14,301 bases of DNA from UBA964 sp031382085 (GTDB taxonomy: Bacteria; Pseudomonadota; Gammaproteobacteria; Steroidobacterales; Steroidobacteraceae): NCBI GenBank assembly GCA_031382085.1, contig JANMYM010000032.1, positions 1-14,301 on the forward strand, in the 5' to 3' direction. This document shows positions 1 through 6,401 of this stretch, piece after piece (position 1 is the stretch's first letter; each line of letters starts with the position of its first letter). The translations under genes were made by a program, and so were the position numbers. The notes under the pieces were generated by a model. It was not told where the DNA came from. It saw nothing but the letters and a program-made list of their open reading frames with translations, and did not search any database.

Positions 1-318
1 CTTGACCCAGCTCGACGATGAAATACCCAAGTCCCAGGCTGATCTTGATGTCGCCAAGATCGGCGTGGCGTCCGAAGAAGAAGTCTTCCAGAGCGGCAAG
101 AACCTCTGCGACTCCTGGGGCAAGAACACCCCAGCAGAGAAGCGTTCGTTGATCGAACTGATTGTCGAGAAGATCGTCGTTGGCGACGGTGATGTGGAAT
201 TCACCCTCCTCTATACGCCACCGGAAACTTCTGAGACCGAAGAACCTCCACCATTTGGAGGTGGAGGTTCGTCATCTTTGCCCTCGAAACACGCTGCAAA
301 TGGGCACCACAACTCCAG
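1..318 (+). mobile_element. Recombinase-proximal end of an element integrated in comM
   Basis: The left edge of the window is foreign to the comM gene it abuts. Read on the minus strand, ComM is intact up to the conserved AAMNP motif (codons 351-355, down to about position 318) and then changes to unrelated sequence. On the plus strand the same stretch carries the 3' part of a serine recombinase, the enzyme type that would insert such an element. The boundary is placed at about 310-320 because the family normally continues with Cys (TGC) after Pro, whereas here TGG follows CCC. The other end and cargo are outside the window, so size and type are unknown. This stretch holds none of the GTTAG/CTAAC words common in the rest of the window. 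Confidence 0.7.
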
Positions 319-382
319 GGATTCATCGCCGCCACCAGCTGGAACCGCGCCGGGTATTCGCACTGCAGGCCGACACGAGTGA
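2..382 (+). CDS. Serine recombinase, C-terminal fragment (5' end outside window)
   Basis: The reading frame enters from the left edge. Its first part is a charged helical stretch followed, at about residues 45-72 of the visible part, by the motif EKRSLIELIVEKIVVGDGDV and a short strand (EFTLLYTPPE). This is the usual C-terminal end of large serine recombinases, after the coiled-coil/zinc-ribbon region. The catalytic serine domain must lie upstream and is not visible. After the conserved part comes a low-complexity tail (EEPPPFGGGG) encoded across a perfect hairpin. The last about 21 residues, from about position 317, are read from the antisense strand of comM, so the present C-terminus depends on the insertion site. 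It probably mediates integration and excision of the element in comM. Family assignment rests on the C-terminal motif only. Confidence 0.72.
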   Translation: MTQLDDEIPKSQADLDVAKIGVASEEEVFQSGKNLCDSWGKNTPAEKRSLIELIVEKIVVGDGDVEFTLLYTPPETSETEEPPPFGGGGSSSLPSKHAANGHHNSRDSSPPPAGTAPGIRTAGRHE

Positions 383-1382
383 CGGCGATCACGCCGGACT
401 CCAGTGGCTCGCGCAACGCCTCGCGCACGCGGCGGTCATATTCAGGGAGTTCGTCGAGAAACAGTACGCCGCGATGCGCGAGAGTGATTTCGCCCGGACG
501 CGCCTGCGGACCGCCGCCGATAATCGCACTCGCAGACGCCGTGTGGTGCGGCGCGCGAAACGGCCGCTGATCGGCAGCCGTGGCGCCTGATGCCATGCCG
601 CACACCGAGCGGATGCCGGCGACCTCGACATGCTCTTGCGCCGACAGTGGCGGCAGGATTCCCGGCAGGCGCTGAGCTAACATGCTTTTGCCGCAACCCG
701 GTGGCCCGATCAGCAGTAGGCTGTGGCCGCCCGCGGCGGCGATCACCAGCGCGCGTTTCGCGGGCGCCTGCCCGACGATGTCCGCAAGGTCCGGTCTCGA
801 TGCCGCTGCAGGCCCGGCGTCTGCGCCGGGGCCCAAGGCAGTGAGATCGGCTAACGGCAGCGATCCGCCCAGGTGCGCGTAGACGGAACCCAGGTCATCG
901 GCCGGAAATATGCGCGCATGAATGGCGGGCAGCGGAGCCGCACGCAGCTCGGCCGCGTTCGCCCGCGGCACGACGATGACGCGGTCCTCCGCCGCCGCAT
1001 GCACGGCGGCTAACAAAAGGCCGGGGGCGGGGCGCAACTCTCCGGACAAACCAAGTTCGCCATAGACTTCGCAGCGCTCGAGCCCGGGCGCGGACAATTG
1101 CCCGGACGCCACCAGTATGCCGATGGCAACCGCGAGATCGAAGCGCCCGCCATCCTTGGGCAGATCCGCAGGCGCCAGGTTGACGGTGATGCGGCCGGCC
1201 GGGAATTCAAACCCACTGTTAGCCAGCGCAGAGCGCACCCGCTCCTTGCTTTCTTTGACCGCGGCAGCGGGCAAGCCCACGATGGAGAACGTCGGCAAGC
1301 CGCTGCCAAGATGCACTTCGACCAGGACGGGAGGCGCAACCAATCCGAGCTGCGCCCGGCATTGAATGCGGGCGACCGACAT
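201..1382 (-). pseudogene. comM: comM (YifB-type AAA+ ATPase), truncated by the element
   Basis: ComM is a hexameric helicase-like AAA+ protein that promotes branch migration during integration of transformed DNA. The visible protein has the N-terminal Lon-like/ChlI domain (about residues 18-140), a linker, then the Mg-chelatase-type ATPase with Walker A GPPGCGKS (226-233) and Walker B VLFLDE (306-311). Family members are about 500 residues. Here native sequence stops at the sensor-1 region AAMNP (351-355), after which 38 unrelated codons from the element run to a stop at 201. The arginine-finger region and C-terminal domain are missing, so normal function is unlikely. The ATG at 1382 is preceded by AAGGA at good spacing. 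ubiK lies 65 bp upstream on the same strand, so the two may be co-transcribed. Three TTA codons (near 678, 852 and 1011) all fall in GTTAG words. Confidence 0.9.
242..270. repeat. Perfect 11-bp inverted repeat near recombinase 3' end
   Basis: Arms GAACCTCCACC (242-252) and GGTGGAGGTTC (260-270) are exact reverse complements around a 7-base loop. The structure lies after the conserved part of the recombinase and about 45 bp from the inferred junction with comM. Neither strand has a run of T directly after the stem, so it is not a typical Rho-independent terminator. It could be a terminator of another kind, a protein-binding site or part of the element end. Confidence 0.6.
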
Positions 1383-1447
1383 CTGAATCCTTTGGAGAGC
1401 GCTGTGACTGACGCGCGCTGTTAGCCGTGCGGACTCAACACCGCCAG

Positions 1448-1690
1448 CTAGACGCGCTTGCCTTCGAGCGCGGCGAGTCGTTGCTCCAGCGCTTCGATCT
1501 GGGCACGGGTACGCGCCAGCACCCGGGTCTGCGCGTCGAACTCGTCGCGCGCGACCAGGTCGAGCTTGGCGAGGTTGGCGCGCAGCACCGCACGGAAGTT
1601 CTGCTCCACGTCCGCCTGCAGATTGCGCAGGCCCGGTGGCAGACCGTCGAGCAGCTTGCGGGCCAGATCATCGATCCGAATTCGATCCAT
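1448..1690 (-). CDS. ubiK: UbiK-type accessory factor (BMFP domain)
   Basis: An 80-residue protein of the UbiK/YqiC family, an accessory factor that works with UbiJ in aerobic ubiquinone biosynthesis and can associate with membrane lipid. Family marks are the N-terminal amphipathic segment (DDLARKLLDGLPPGLRNLQ), the conserved block LAKLDLVARDEFDAQTRVL, and a C-terminal coiled coil (RAQIEALEQRLAALE). The length fits the family. I chose the ATG at 1690 because GGAG lies just ahead of it; an in-frame ATG at 1705 lies upstream of that ribosome-binding site and is less likely. The gene is 5' of comM on the same strand and divergent from the DUF4124 gene. Confidence 0.88.
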   Translation of the reverse strand: MDRIRIDDLARKLLDGLPPGLRNLQADVEQNFRAVLRANLAKLDLVARDEFDAQTRVLARTRAQIEALEQRLAALEGKRV

Positions 1691-1804
1691 AAAGTCTCCG
1701 TTCATCTGGCGCGATCTTAAGCCTGAAGCCAGGGCTTCGGGGAGGCCATTAATCTAACGTATCGGACCATAAATCGGCCCGGCCCCCTGCTAGACTGCTC
1801 AAAT

Positions 1805-1855
1805 TGGCTACCCCGCCTGCCTTTGTGTGATGCAGTTCAAATGCCCGGGTAGCCA
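1805..1855. promoter_or_regulatory. Spaced 9-bp inverted repeat in the ubiK/DUF4124 divergent region
   Basis: The 198-bp region between the divergent starts at 1690 and 1889 contains TGGCTACCC (1805-1813) and its exact reverse complement GGGTAGCCA (1847-1855). Arm centres are 42 bp apart, close to four helical turns, so they could be two half-sites of a regulator or a long-loop stem in the transcript leader. A smaller near-symmetric element, GAAGCC-AG-GGCTTC, lies at 1725-1738, and one CTAAC word at 1754-1758. I could not place a convincing -10/-35 pair. Confidence 0.35.
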
Positions 1856-1888
1856 CTTGCAGCGATACTATTGGCCTCGGAGATTCCC

Positions 1889-2365
1889 ATGCGCGCATCG
1901 GCAAGGTCATTGTTGGTATTGGCAGTCCTGGCGGCGACCTGCTCGCAGGCCGGTGACGTTTGGCGCTGGAAAGATGCGCAAGGGGTCGTTCATTACAGTG
2001 ACGTGCCCGTCCAGGGCGCGGTCCGGGTCAAGCAAAATGTCTCCAGCGGCTCCGCAGTCGCGGGACAGTCGCAAGGCATGACAGCCAGCCAATCGGCTTC
2101 GGTACCCACACCGCAGGGCATCGCACTTGCCGAAGAACAACGCCAGCAGCAGGCCGCAGGCAAAGCCGTGCTGCAGGATATCACCAAGAAACGCAGCGAG
2201 CAGTGCAAGGCCGCCAGCGCGCAGTACGAACAACTCATCACCTCGACCCGCATCTATCGCGAGGAAAAAGGTGAGCGCACTTACCTGAGCGCCAAGGAAC
2301 TGGACGAAACCCGACTTCGCGTCCGCCAGGAACGCGATGCGGTCTGCGGCCCCGCTCCCCGCTAG
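1889..2365 (+). CDS. Secreted DUF4124 domain protein
   Basis: A 158-residue exported protein. The first about 21 residues form a signal peptide (basic start, hydrophobic run LLVLAVLAA, likely cut after SQA). The DUF4124 core follows at once, with the signature VWRWKDAQGVVHYSDVPV. The rest is Gln/Ala-rich, then a charged helical tail with a conserved-looking Cys at each end. DUF4124 proteins are common periplasmic proteins of gammaproteobacteria with no agreed function. The ATG at 1889 was chosen because GGAG lies 7 bases before it and the signal peptide begins there; a TTG at 1871 is in frame but unsupported. The kinase gene starts 11 bp after the stop, which suggests one transcript. Confidence 0.82.
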   Translation: MRASARSLLVLAVLAATCSQAGDVWRWKDAQGVVHYSDVPVQGAVRVKQNVSSGSAVAGQSQGMTASQSASVPTPQGIALAEEQRQQQAAGKAVLQDITKKRSEQCKAASAQYEQLITSTRIYREEKGERTYLSAKELDETRLRVRQERDAVCGPAPR

Positions 2366-2376
2366 GCTGAGCTAAC

Positions 2377-3471
2377 ATGGCGATGCGCCTTGGCGCGAAC
2401 GCCACTCGAGAGTCGCGGCCAGCTTCTGCAGTCGCGCTCTACCTGCCAGATTTTTGCACCGCGCGAGTGGTACTGGCTGTCGTGCTGATCGCTGAGCTAA
2501 CAGCAGTGCTGGCAACCGCCGCACGCGCTGACGATCGCATCGAATTCTGGTCTGACCTGGGACGCAGCTCGATGTTCCTGTTGTGGATCGGCCTGGCCAG
2601 CGCGGCGATGTTGTGCGCGCTGCGCGGCTACATCGCCCGGCAAAGCGTCGCAAGAGGTGCGGCTATCGCGCTCGGCATGGAGCTGTTGCTGGTCGGACTC
2701 ATATCTGAAATCACCTGGCGCCTGGCGACGGAATATTTTGCGATCGGCGCCGACCTCCAGGCGCAAAGACCCGCGGACCACTTCTACTTTGTGGTTCGAA
2801 ACCTGATCATCAGCTTCATCGTCACCGCCGTGGCATTGCGTTATTGCTATGTGACGCAGCAGTGGCGCGAGAATGTCGAGCTGTCGGCGCAGGCCAGAGT
2901 GCATGCGTTGCAGGCGCGCATCCGGCCGCACTTTCTTTTCAATAGCATGAACACCATCGCTGCGCTGACGCGCAGCAATCCGCAGCTCGCCGAGCAAGCA
3001 GTGCAGGATCTCGCCGACTTGTTCCGCGCCACGCTCAGCGACCAGCGCGGGCAGATAACGCTGGACGAGGAAATCGAAATAGCCCGCACCTACGAGCGCA
3101 TCGAGAAACTGAGAATGGGTGAGCGCCTGCGAGTGGAGTGGAAACTCGACCCGGTGCCCAAAATGGCAATCGTTCCAAGCCTGATGATCCAGCCTTTGCT
3201 GGAAAACGCTATCTATCACGGCGTTGAGCCGCGGCCCGAAGGCGGAACGATCAGCGTCAACGGTGAATTTGCCAACGGCCTGGTGACCATCGTGGTGCGC
3301 AACCCCATGCCGGATTCGGCGGTGCCACGTGAAGGAAACCGCGTTGCGCTGGCTAACATCCGCGAACGACTGACACTGGTCTACGATGAGCGGGCTACGA
3401 TCAAGGCCGGCCGTTTCGACAACGAATACATCGTTACGCTGCGCTTCCCGTTCATCGAGAAACGCAAGTGA
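2377..3471 (+). CDS. algZ: LytS/AlgZ-type membrane sensor histidine kinase
   Basis: A 364-residue kinase. About four membrane segments (near 29-49, 63-83, 93-116, 139-158) form the input domain. A HisKA_7TM/His_kinase (PF06580) module follows, with phospho-acceptor His185 in IRPHFLFNSMNTI, and an HATPase_c domain with the N-box LLENAIYHGVEP (Asn277) and the late motif NIRERL. This is the AlgZ (FimS) type, which lacks a conventional H-box. In Pseudomonas, AlgZ acts with AlgR on twitching motility and exopolysaccharide genes; here the regulon cannot be read. The start is ATG 2377 (a second ATG at 2383 is possible). A CTAAC word sits directly before the start codon. The stop overlaps the start of the regulator gene. 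The gene symbol rests on similarity of type and pairing, so orthology is likely rather than proven. Confidence 0.83.
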   Translation: MAMRLGANATRESRPASAVALYLPDFCTARVVLAVVLIAELTAVLATAARADDRIEFWSDLGRSSMFLLWIGLASAAMLCALRGYIARQSVARGAAIALGMELLLVGLISEITWRLATEYFAIGADLQAQRPADHFYFVVRNLIISFIVTAVALRYCYVTQQWRENVELSAQARVHALQARIRPHFLFNSMNTIAALTRSNPQLAEQAVQDLADLFRATLSDQRGQITLDEEIEIARTYERIEKLRMGERLRVEWKLDPVPKMAIVPSLMIQPLLENAIYHGVEPRPEGGTISVNGEFANGLVTIVVRNPMPDSAVPREGNRVALANIRERLTLVYDERATIKAGRFDNEYIVTLRFPFIEKRK

Positions 3472-4205
3472 GTTATCGCGTCCTGATCGCCGACGACGAG
3501 ATCCTGGCGCGCGACCGCCTGCGCAGTTTGTTAGCCGAAATTCCCGAAGTGCAGCTGATCGGTGAAGCCGAACACGGCGAGCAGGCGCTGGAAATGGCCG
3601 ATGAACTAGCGCCGGACATCGTGCTGCTCGACATTCGCATGCCGGGTATCAATGGACTCGAGGCGGCGCGCCGCATTCAGCAGTTCACCGAACCACCCGC
3701 TGTCATATTCACGACCGCGTTCGACGAATACGCGATCAATGCCTTCGAGACCCAGGCCACGGGTTATCTGCTGAAGCCGATACGCGCCGAAAAGCTGCGC
3801 GCGGCCATCATGCAGGCCGGCCATCTAACAAGACCGCAATTGGCGCATGCAGCAAATGCCGCCCGACTGGCGGAACGGCGCACACATATCGCCGTAAAAA
3901 CGCGCGACAGCACACGTCTGGTGCTGGTAGAGGATGTCATTTTTTTCCAGGCCGACCAGAAATACACCACCGTCAGGCATCGCGCCGGCGAAGACCTGAT
4001 CGAAGAATCCCTGCGTTCTCTGGAGGACGATCTCGGCAGCCTGTTTGTGCGCATACACCGTAACGCGCTGGTGAATACACGTCTGTTGATGGCCATAGAA
4101 CGCGACCCCAGCGGGCAACATTTCGTCACATTGCGGGACTGCCCGCAAAAATTGGCCGTCAGCCGACGTATGGCCGGCGACCTGAGGGAGCGATTTCGTA
4201 TTTGA
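3468..4205 (+). CDS. algR: AlgR-type LytTR response regulator
   Basis: A 245-residue regulator, close to the length of Pseudomonas AlgR. The receiver domain has the acidic pair D9-D10, phospho-acceptor D55 (IVLLDIRMPG), T83 and K103 (LLKPI). The C-terminal LytTR DNA-binding domain spans about 139-243, with the family pattern VEDVIFFQADQKYTTVR and FVRIHRNALVN. The start is GTG at 3468, which shares four bases (GTGA) with the kinase stop, so translation is coupled and the kinase is its partner. LytTR proteins bind direct repeats upstream of targets. No clear target site was found here, and what follows is an unrecognised gene, not hemC as in Pseudomonas. Confidence 0.87.
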   Translation: MSYRVLIADDEILARDRLRSLLAEIPEVQLIGEAEHGEQALEMADELAPDIVLLDIRMPGINGLEAARRIQQFTEPPAVIFTTAFDEYAINAFETQATGYLLKPIRAEKLRAAIMQAGHLTRPQLAHAANAARLAERRTHIAVKTRDSTRLVLVEDVIFFQADQKYTTVRHRAGEDLIEESLRSLEDDLGSLFVRIHRNALVNTRLLMAIERDPSGQHFVTLRDCPQKLAVSRRMAGDLRERFRI

Positions 4206-4223
4206 CAATGCCTGCCGGCATTG
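4206..4223 (+). terminator. Small hairpin directly after algR
   Basis: CAATGCC (4206-4212) and GGCATTG (4217-4223) are exact reverse complements around TGCC, beginning at the base after the algR stop. No T run follows, so intrinsic termination would be weak. It may instead stabilise the mRNA 3' end or attenuate reading into the next gene. Confidence 0.35.
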
Positions 4224-4279
4224 CACGGCTGTGAAAGCCTTCACCGACGCCCGACGCAATAGACGCTGAGATTGCGCCT

Positions 4280-4927
4280 ATGAGAAACGGCCCGGCCACG
4301 CTGGCGATCGATATTGCGGAGCGTGTGCTTGAATCCTGGTTGGCAGAACCGGCACGCAGCGCAGCCGTGCTGCGGCACACGGCTGACAGCAGCGAACCGG
4401 TCAGGGAACACGTGTTAGTTCGTGTGCGCGAGGTGCTGGCGCATGAGTTGCCCTGGGCTGCCAATCGCCGCTGGGCCTGCGAAGCGATCCGCGCCTGGGC
4501 ACCGCTGGCGGCGCTGCTCGATCCGCAGTCTGACGGCATCGAGCATCACCGGGACATGCTGGTGGAATTTGATTACGGTCATTTGCTGGCGGAGACGGGG
4601 TCGGTTGCCGACACCTGCCAGATGCTGCGCATTGATCTTGAGCGCCTGGCATTGGAAATTGACATTGCTACCGATCTGGCCGACGCCCTCGAGCCCGGCG
4701 TCCAGAATGCCAGCGGCTGGGTGCGCGATTACCGCGCGATGAGTCTGACGTTAGCCGACTACCTGCACCGTTGCACGGTCGACGTTCCCTCGTCGCTGCC
4801 CGATGCCCTGGCACACCATTACGCGAATGAAGTCGCACGCATTCAGCGCGAAGTCCGCGATCAATGCATCGCGGCTCGCAGCATCAGCAAAGACGCTCAT
4901 ACGGCGCTGCTCGCAACTGGCGCATAA
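4280..4927 (+). CDS. Hypothetical protein, 215 residues
   Basis: I do not recognise this protein. It has no signal peptide and no membrane segment, is acidic overall and looks almost wholly helical, rich in Ala, Leu, Asp, Glu and Arg. Distinct stretches include HELPWAANRRWACEAIRAWA (about 55-75), DYGHLLAETGSVADTCQMLR (about 98-118) and a C-terminal region with four scattered His. It has three Trp in the first 75 residues. It starts 74 bp after algR; the ATG at 4280 has only a weak ribosome-binding site. Its codon use is like that of its neighbours, and it includes two TTA codons, both in GTTAG words, so it is probably a resident gene. The last 31 bp overlap the 3' end of the convergent flavin reductase. 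It may be read with algZ-algR. Confidence 0.7.
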   Translation: MRNGPATLAIDIAERVLESWLAEPARSAAVLRHTADSSEPVREHVLVRVREVLAHELPWAANRRWACEAIRAWAPLAALLDPQSDGIEHHRDMLVEFDYGHLLAETGSVADTCQMLRIDLERLALEIDIATDLADALEPGVQNASGWVRDYRAMSLTLADYLHRCTVDVPSSLPDALAHHYANEVARIQREVRDQCIAARSISKDAHTALLATGA

Positions 4928-5919
4928 TCGAACGAGTCGAAGCGCAGTCGATCTGTCGCCAGGCCCGCCGCCGGAAAAGCCACCCGCATCGCTTCGATCA
5001 TCTGCGGCGGGCCGGCTGCGTAAACTACCTGTTCCGTCAGGTCTGGATAATGGCGCAGCACCGCTGCATGCACCCAGCCCTGTTCACAACCGTCGGCAGC
5101 GGTCACATCCGACAGCACCGGCGTATAACGCAGTCGCGGGTGAGCGTGTTGAAATTCGCGCAGCCACTGGTTTTCGTACAGATCCGAACTGGAGCGCGCG
5201 CCCCAGAAGAAGTGCGTGTCACGTGCGGGGCCTCTTTCAAATATATGCCGCATGATGGACTTGATGGGCGCAAACCCTGTGCCACCCGCCACCAGGATCA
5301 GCGGCGCATCGTCGTGACGATAGGCAAACTGGCCGATCGGCAGCTCGATGCGCAACAGCGCGCCATCGCGCAGGTCGCCGAACAGCTGCTCGGTAAAACG
5401 GCCACGCGCCACGCGGCGCGCATGAATTTCCAGCAGGCGCGCATCATGCGGCGGACAGGCTATCGAAAAACTGCGGCGCTGCCCGCCGTCTAACAACACA
5501 TCCAGGTATTGTCCCGGCTGAAAGCTGGCCTGCTCGGTAGCCGGGAGGCGCAGGAACACCTGCATGACATCGGGCGCCAGCAGCACGCGCCGCTCGATCC
5601 GGCACGGCAGGTTGCGAATTTCCGCCTCGCCGGCGCGCGCGATGCTGCGCGCTTCGATGACCAGCTCCGGGCTGGCGGCTCGGGCCTGGCACAGCAGAAT
5701 CTCCCCGGACGCCGCTTCGCTTGCGGTCAGGCCCAGCGGCCGCCCGTGTGGATATTGAATATTGCCGCTGCGCAAACGCGCACGACAGGACGCGCAATGT
5801 CCCGATTTACAGCTGTGCGGCAAGTTGAGCCCGGACGACAGCGCGGCATCCAGCAAGGTCTGGTCCTGCCGCACGTCAACCGTGCGGCCATGAGGCTCGA
5901 TACGCAAGTGCGCTTTCAC
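4897..5919 (-). CDS. 2Fe-2S NAD(P)H-flavin reductase, AscD/glucoseen-reductase type
   Basis: A 340-residue electron-transfer flavoprotein. An N-terminal plant-type ferredoxin domain has cluster ligands C37, C42, C45 (SCKSGHCASC) and C77. Then comes an FAD-binding barrel with the flavin motif RRSFSI (148-153) and an NAD(P)-binding domain with GGTGFAP (212-218) and YAAGPPQMIEA (300-310). This order matches CDP-6-deoxy-3,4-glucoseen reductase (AscD/DdhD) and the reductase parts of many oxygenases. The sugar-pathway partner (a PLP/2Fe-2S dehydrase) is not in the window, so a general reductase role is equally possible. The start is GTG at 5919, with GGAG upstream. It is divergent from the CoA-binding gene across only 42 bp and convergent with the 215-residue gene. 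Confidence 0.85.
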   Translation of the reverse strand: MKAHLRIEPHGRTVDVRQDQTLLDAALSSGLNLPHSCKSGHCASCRARLRSGNIQYPHGRPLGLTASEAASGEILLCQARAASPELVIEARSIARAGEAEIRNLPCRIERRVLLAPDVMQVFLRLPATEQASFQPGQYLDVLLDGGQRRSFSIACPPHDARLLEIHARRVARGRFTEQLFGDLRDGALLRIELPIGQFAYRHDDAPLILVAGGTGFAPIKSIMRHIFERGPARDTHFFWGARSSSDLYENQWLREFQHAHPRLRYTPVLSDVTAADGCEQGWVHAAVLRHYPDLTEQVVYAAGPPQMIEAMRVAFPAAGLATDRLRFDSFDYAPVASSAV

Positions 5920-5961
5920 GTCCTGGGCTCCATCGACGCATCATACGGTAGACTGTTGGCG

Positions 5962-6393
5962 ATGAGTTTTCGCAATCCCGACGCCGCCACGATTGAGAAC
6001 TTGTTGCGCCTGGCGCGCAGCATCGCGGTGGTGGGTTTGTCCGCGAATCCGGCACAGCCGAGCTTCGGCGTGGCGCGCTCCCTGCAGCGTTTTGGCTATC
6101 GCGTCATTCCGGTAAACCCGACCGCGACAGAAATCCTGGGCGAGCACTGCCAGCCGACACTGGACGCGGCTGTTAGCTCACTGCCGCACGGCGAGCGCAT
6201 CGATATCGTTGATGTATTTCGCCGCCGGGAACATGTCGCGGCCATTGCCGATGATTGTATCCGGCTCAAGCTGCCGGTCCTGTGGTTGCAGGACGGGGTC
6301 ATTGACGTCGCAGCCGCCACGCGCGCGCAGGCCGCCGGAATCGTCACGATCATGGATCGCTGCATTTTTCGAGAGCGTGCGCTTTTTTCCTGA
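5962..6393 (+). CDS. CoA-binding domain protein (YccU type)
   Basis: A 143-residue single-domain Rossmann-fold protein of the CoA_binding_2 family. The glycine-rich first strand and loop are at 22-36 (AVVGLSANPAQPSFGVA), followed by GYRVIPVNP (45-53), the block DIVDVFRRREHV (81-92), LWLQDGV (107-113) and TIMDRCI (129-135). The length fits the family. E. coli YccU is the best-known relative; its role is not settled. I start at ATG 5962 because homology begins there. No ribosome-binding site is visible, and a possible -10 (TAGACT, 5950-5955) is so close that a leaderless transcript is conceivable. It is the first gene of the run leading to hslU, ending 8 bp before dapF. Confidence 0.85.
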   Translation: MSFRNPDAATIENLLRLARSIAVVGLSANPAQPSFGVARSLQRFGYRVIPVNPTATEILGEHCQPTLDAAVSSLPHGERIDIVDVFRRREHVAAIADDCIRLKLPVLWLQDGVIDVAAATRAQAAGIVTIMDRCIFRERALFS

Positions 6394-6401
6394 GTCATTG
6401 C

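Noticed and set aside
2497..3219. 240-codon minus-strand open frame opposite the kinase gene
   Set aside because: It lies wholly inside the supported kinase gene and has no recognisable domain.
4897..5919. Part of a dideoxysugar or O-antigen cluster
   Set aside because: No sugar nucleotide, glycosyltransferase or dehydrase genes are nearby.
5509..5961. Upstream in-frame extension of the CoA-binding protein
   Set aside because: The extension is antisense to the flavin reductase and has no homology features; family similarity begins at the ATG at 5962.
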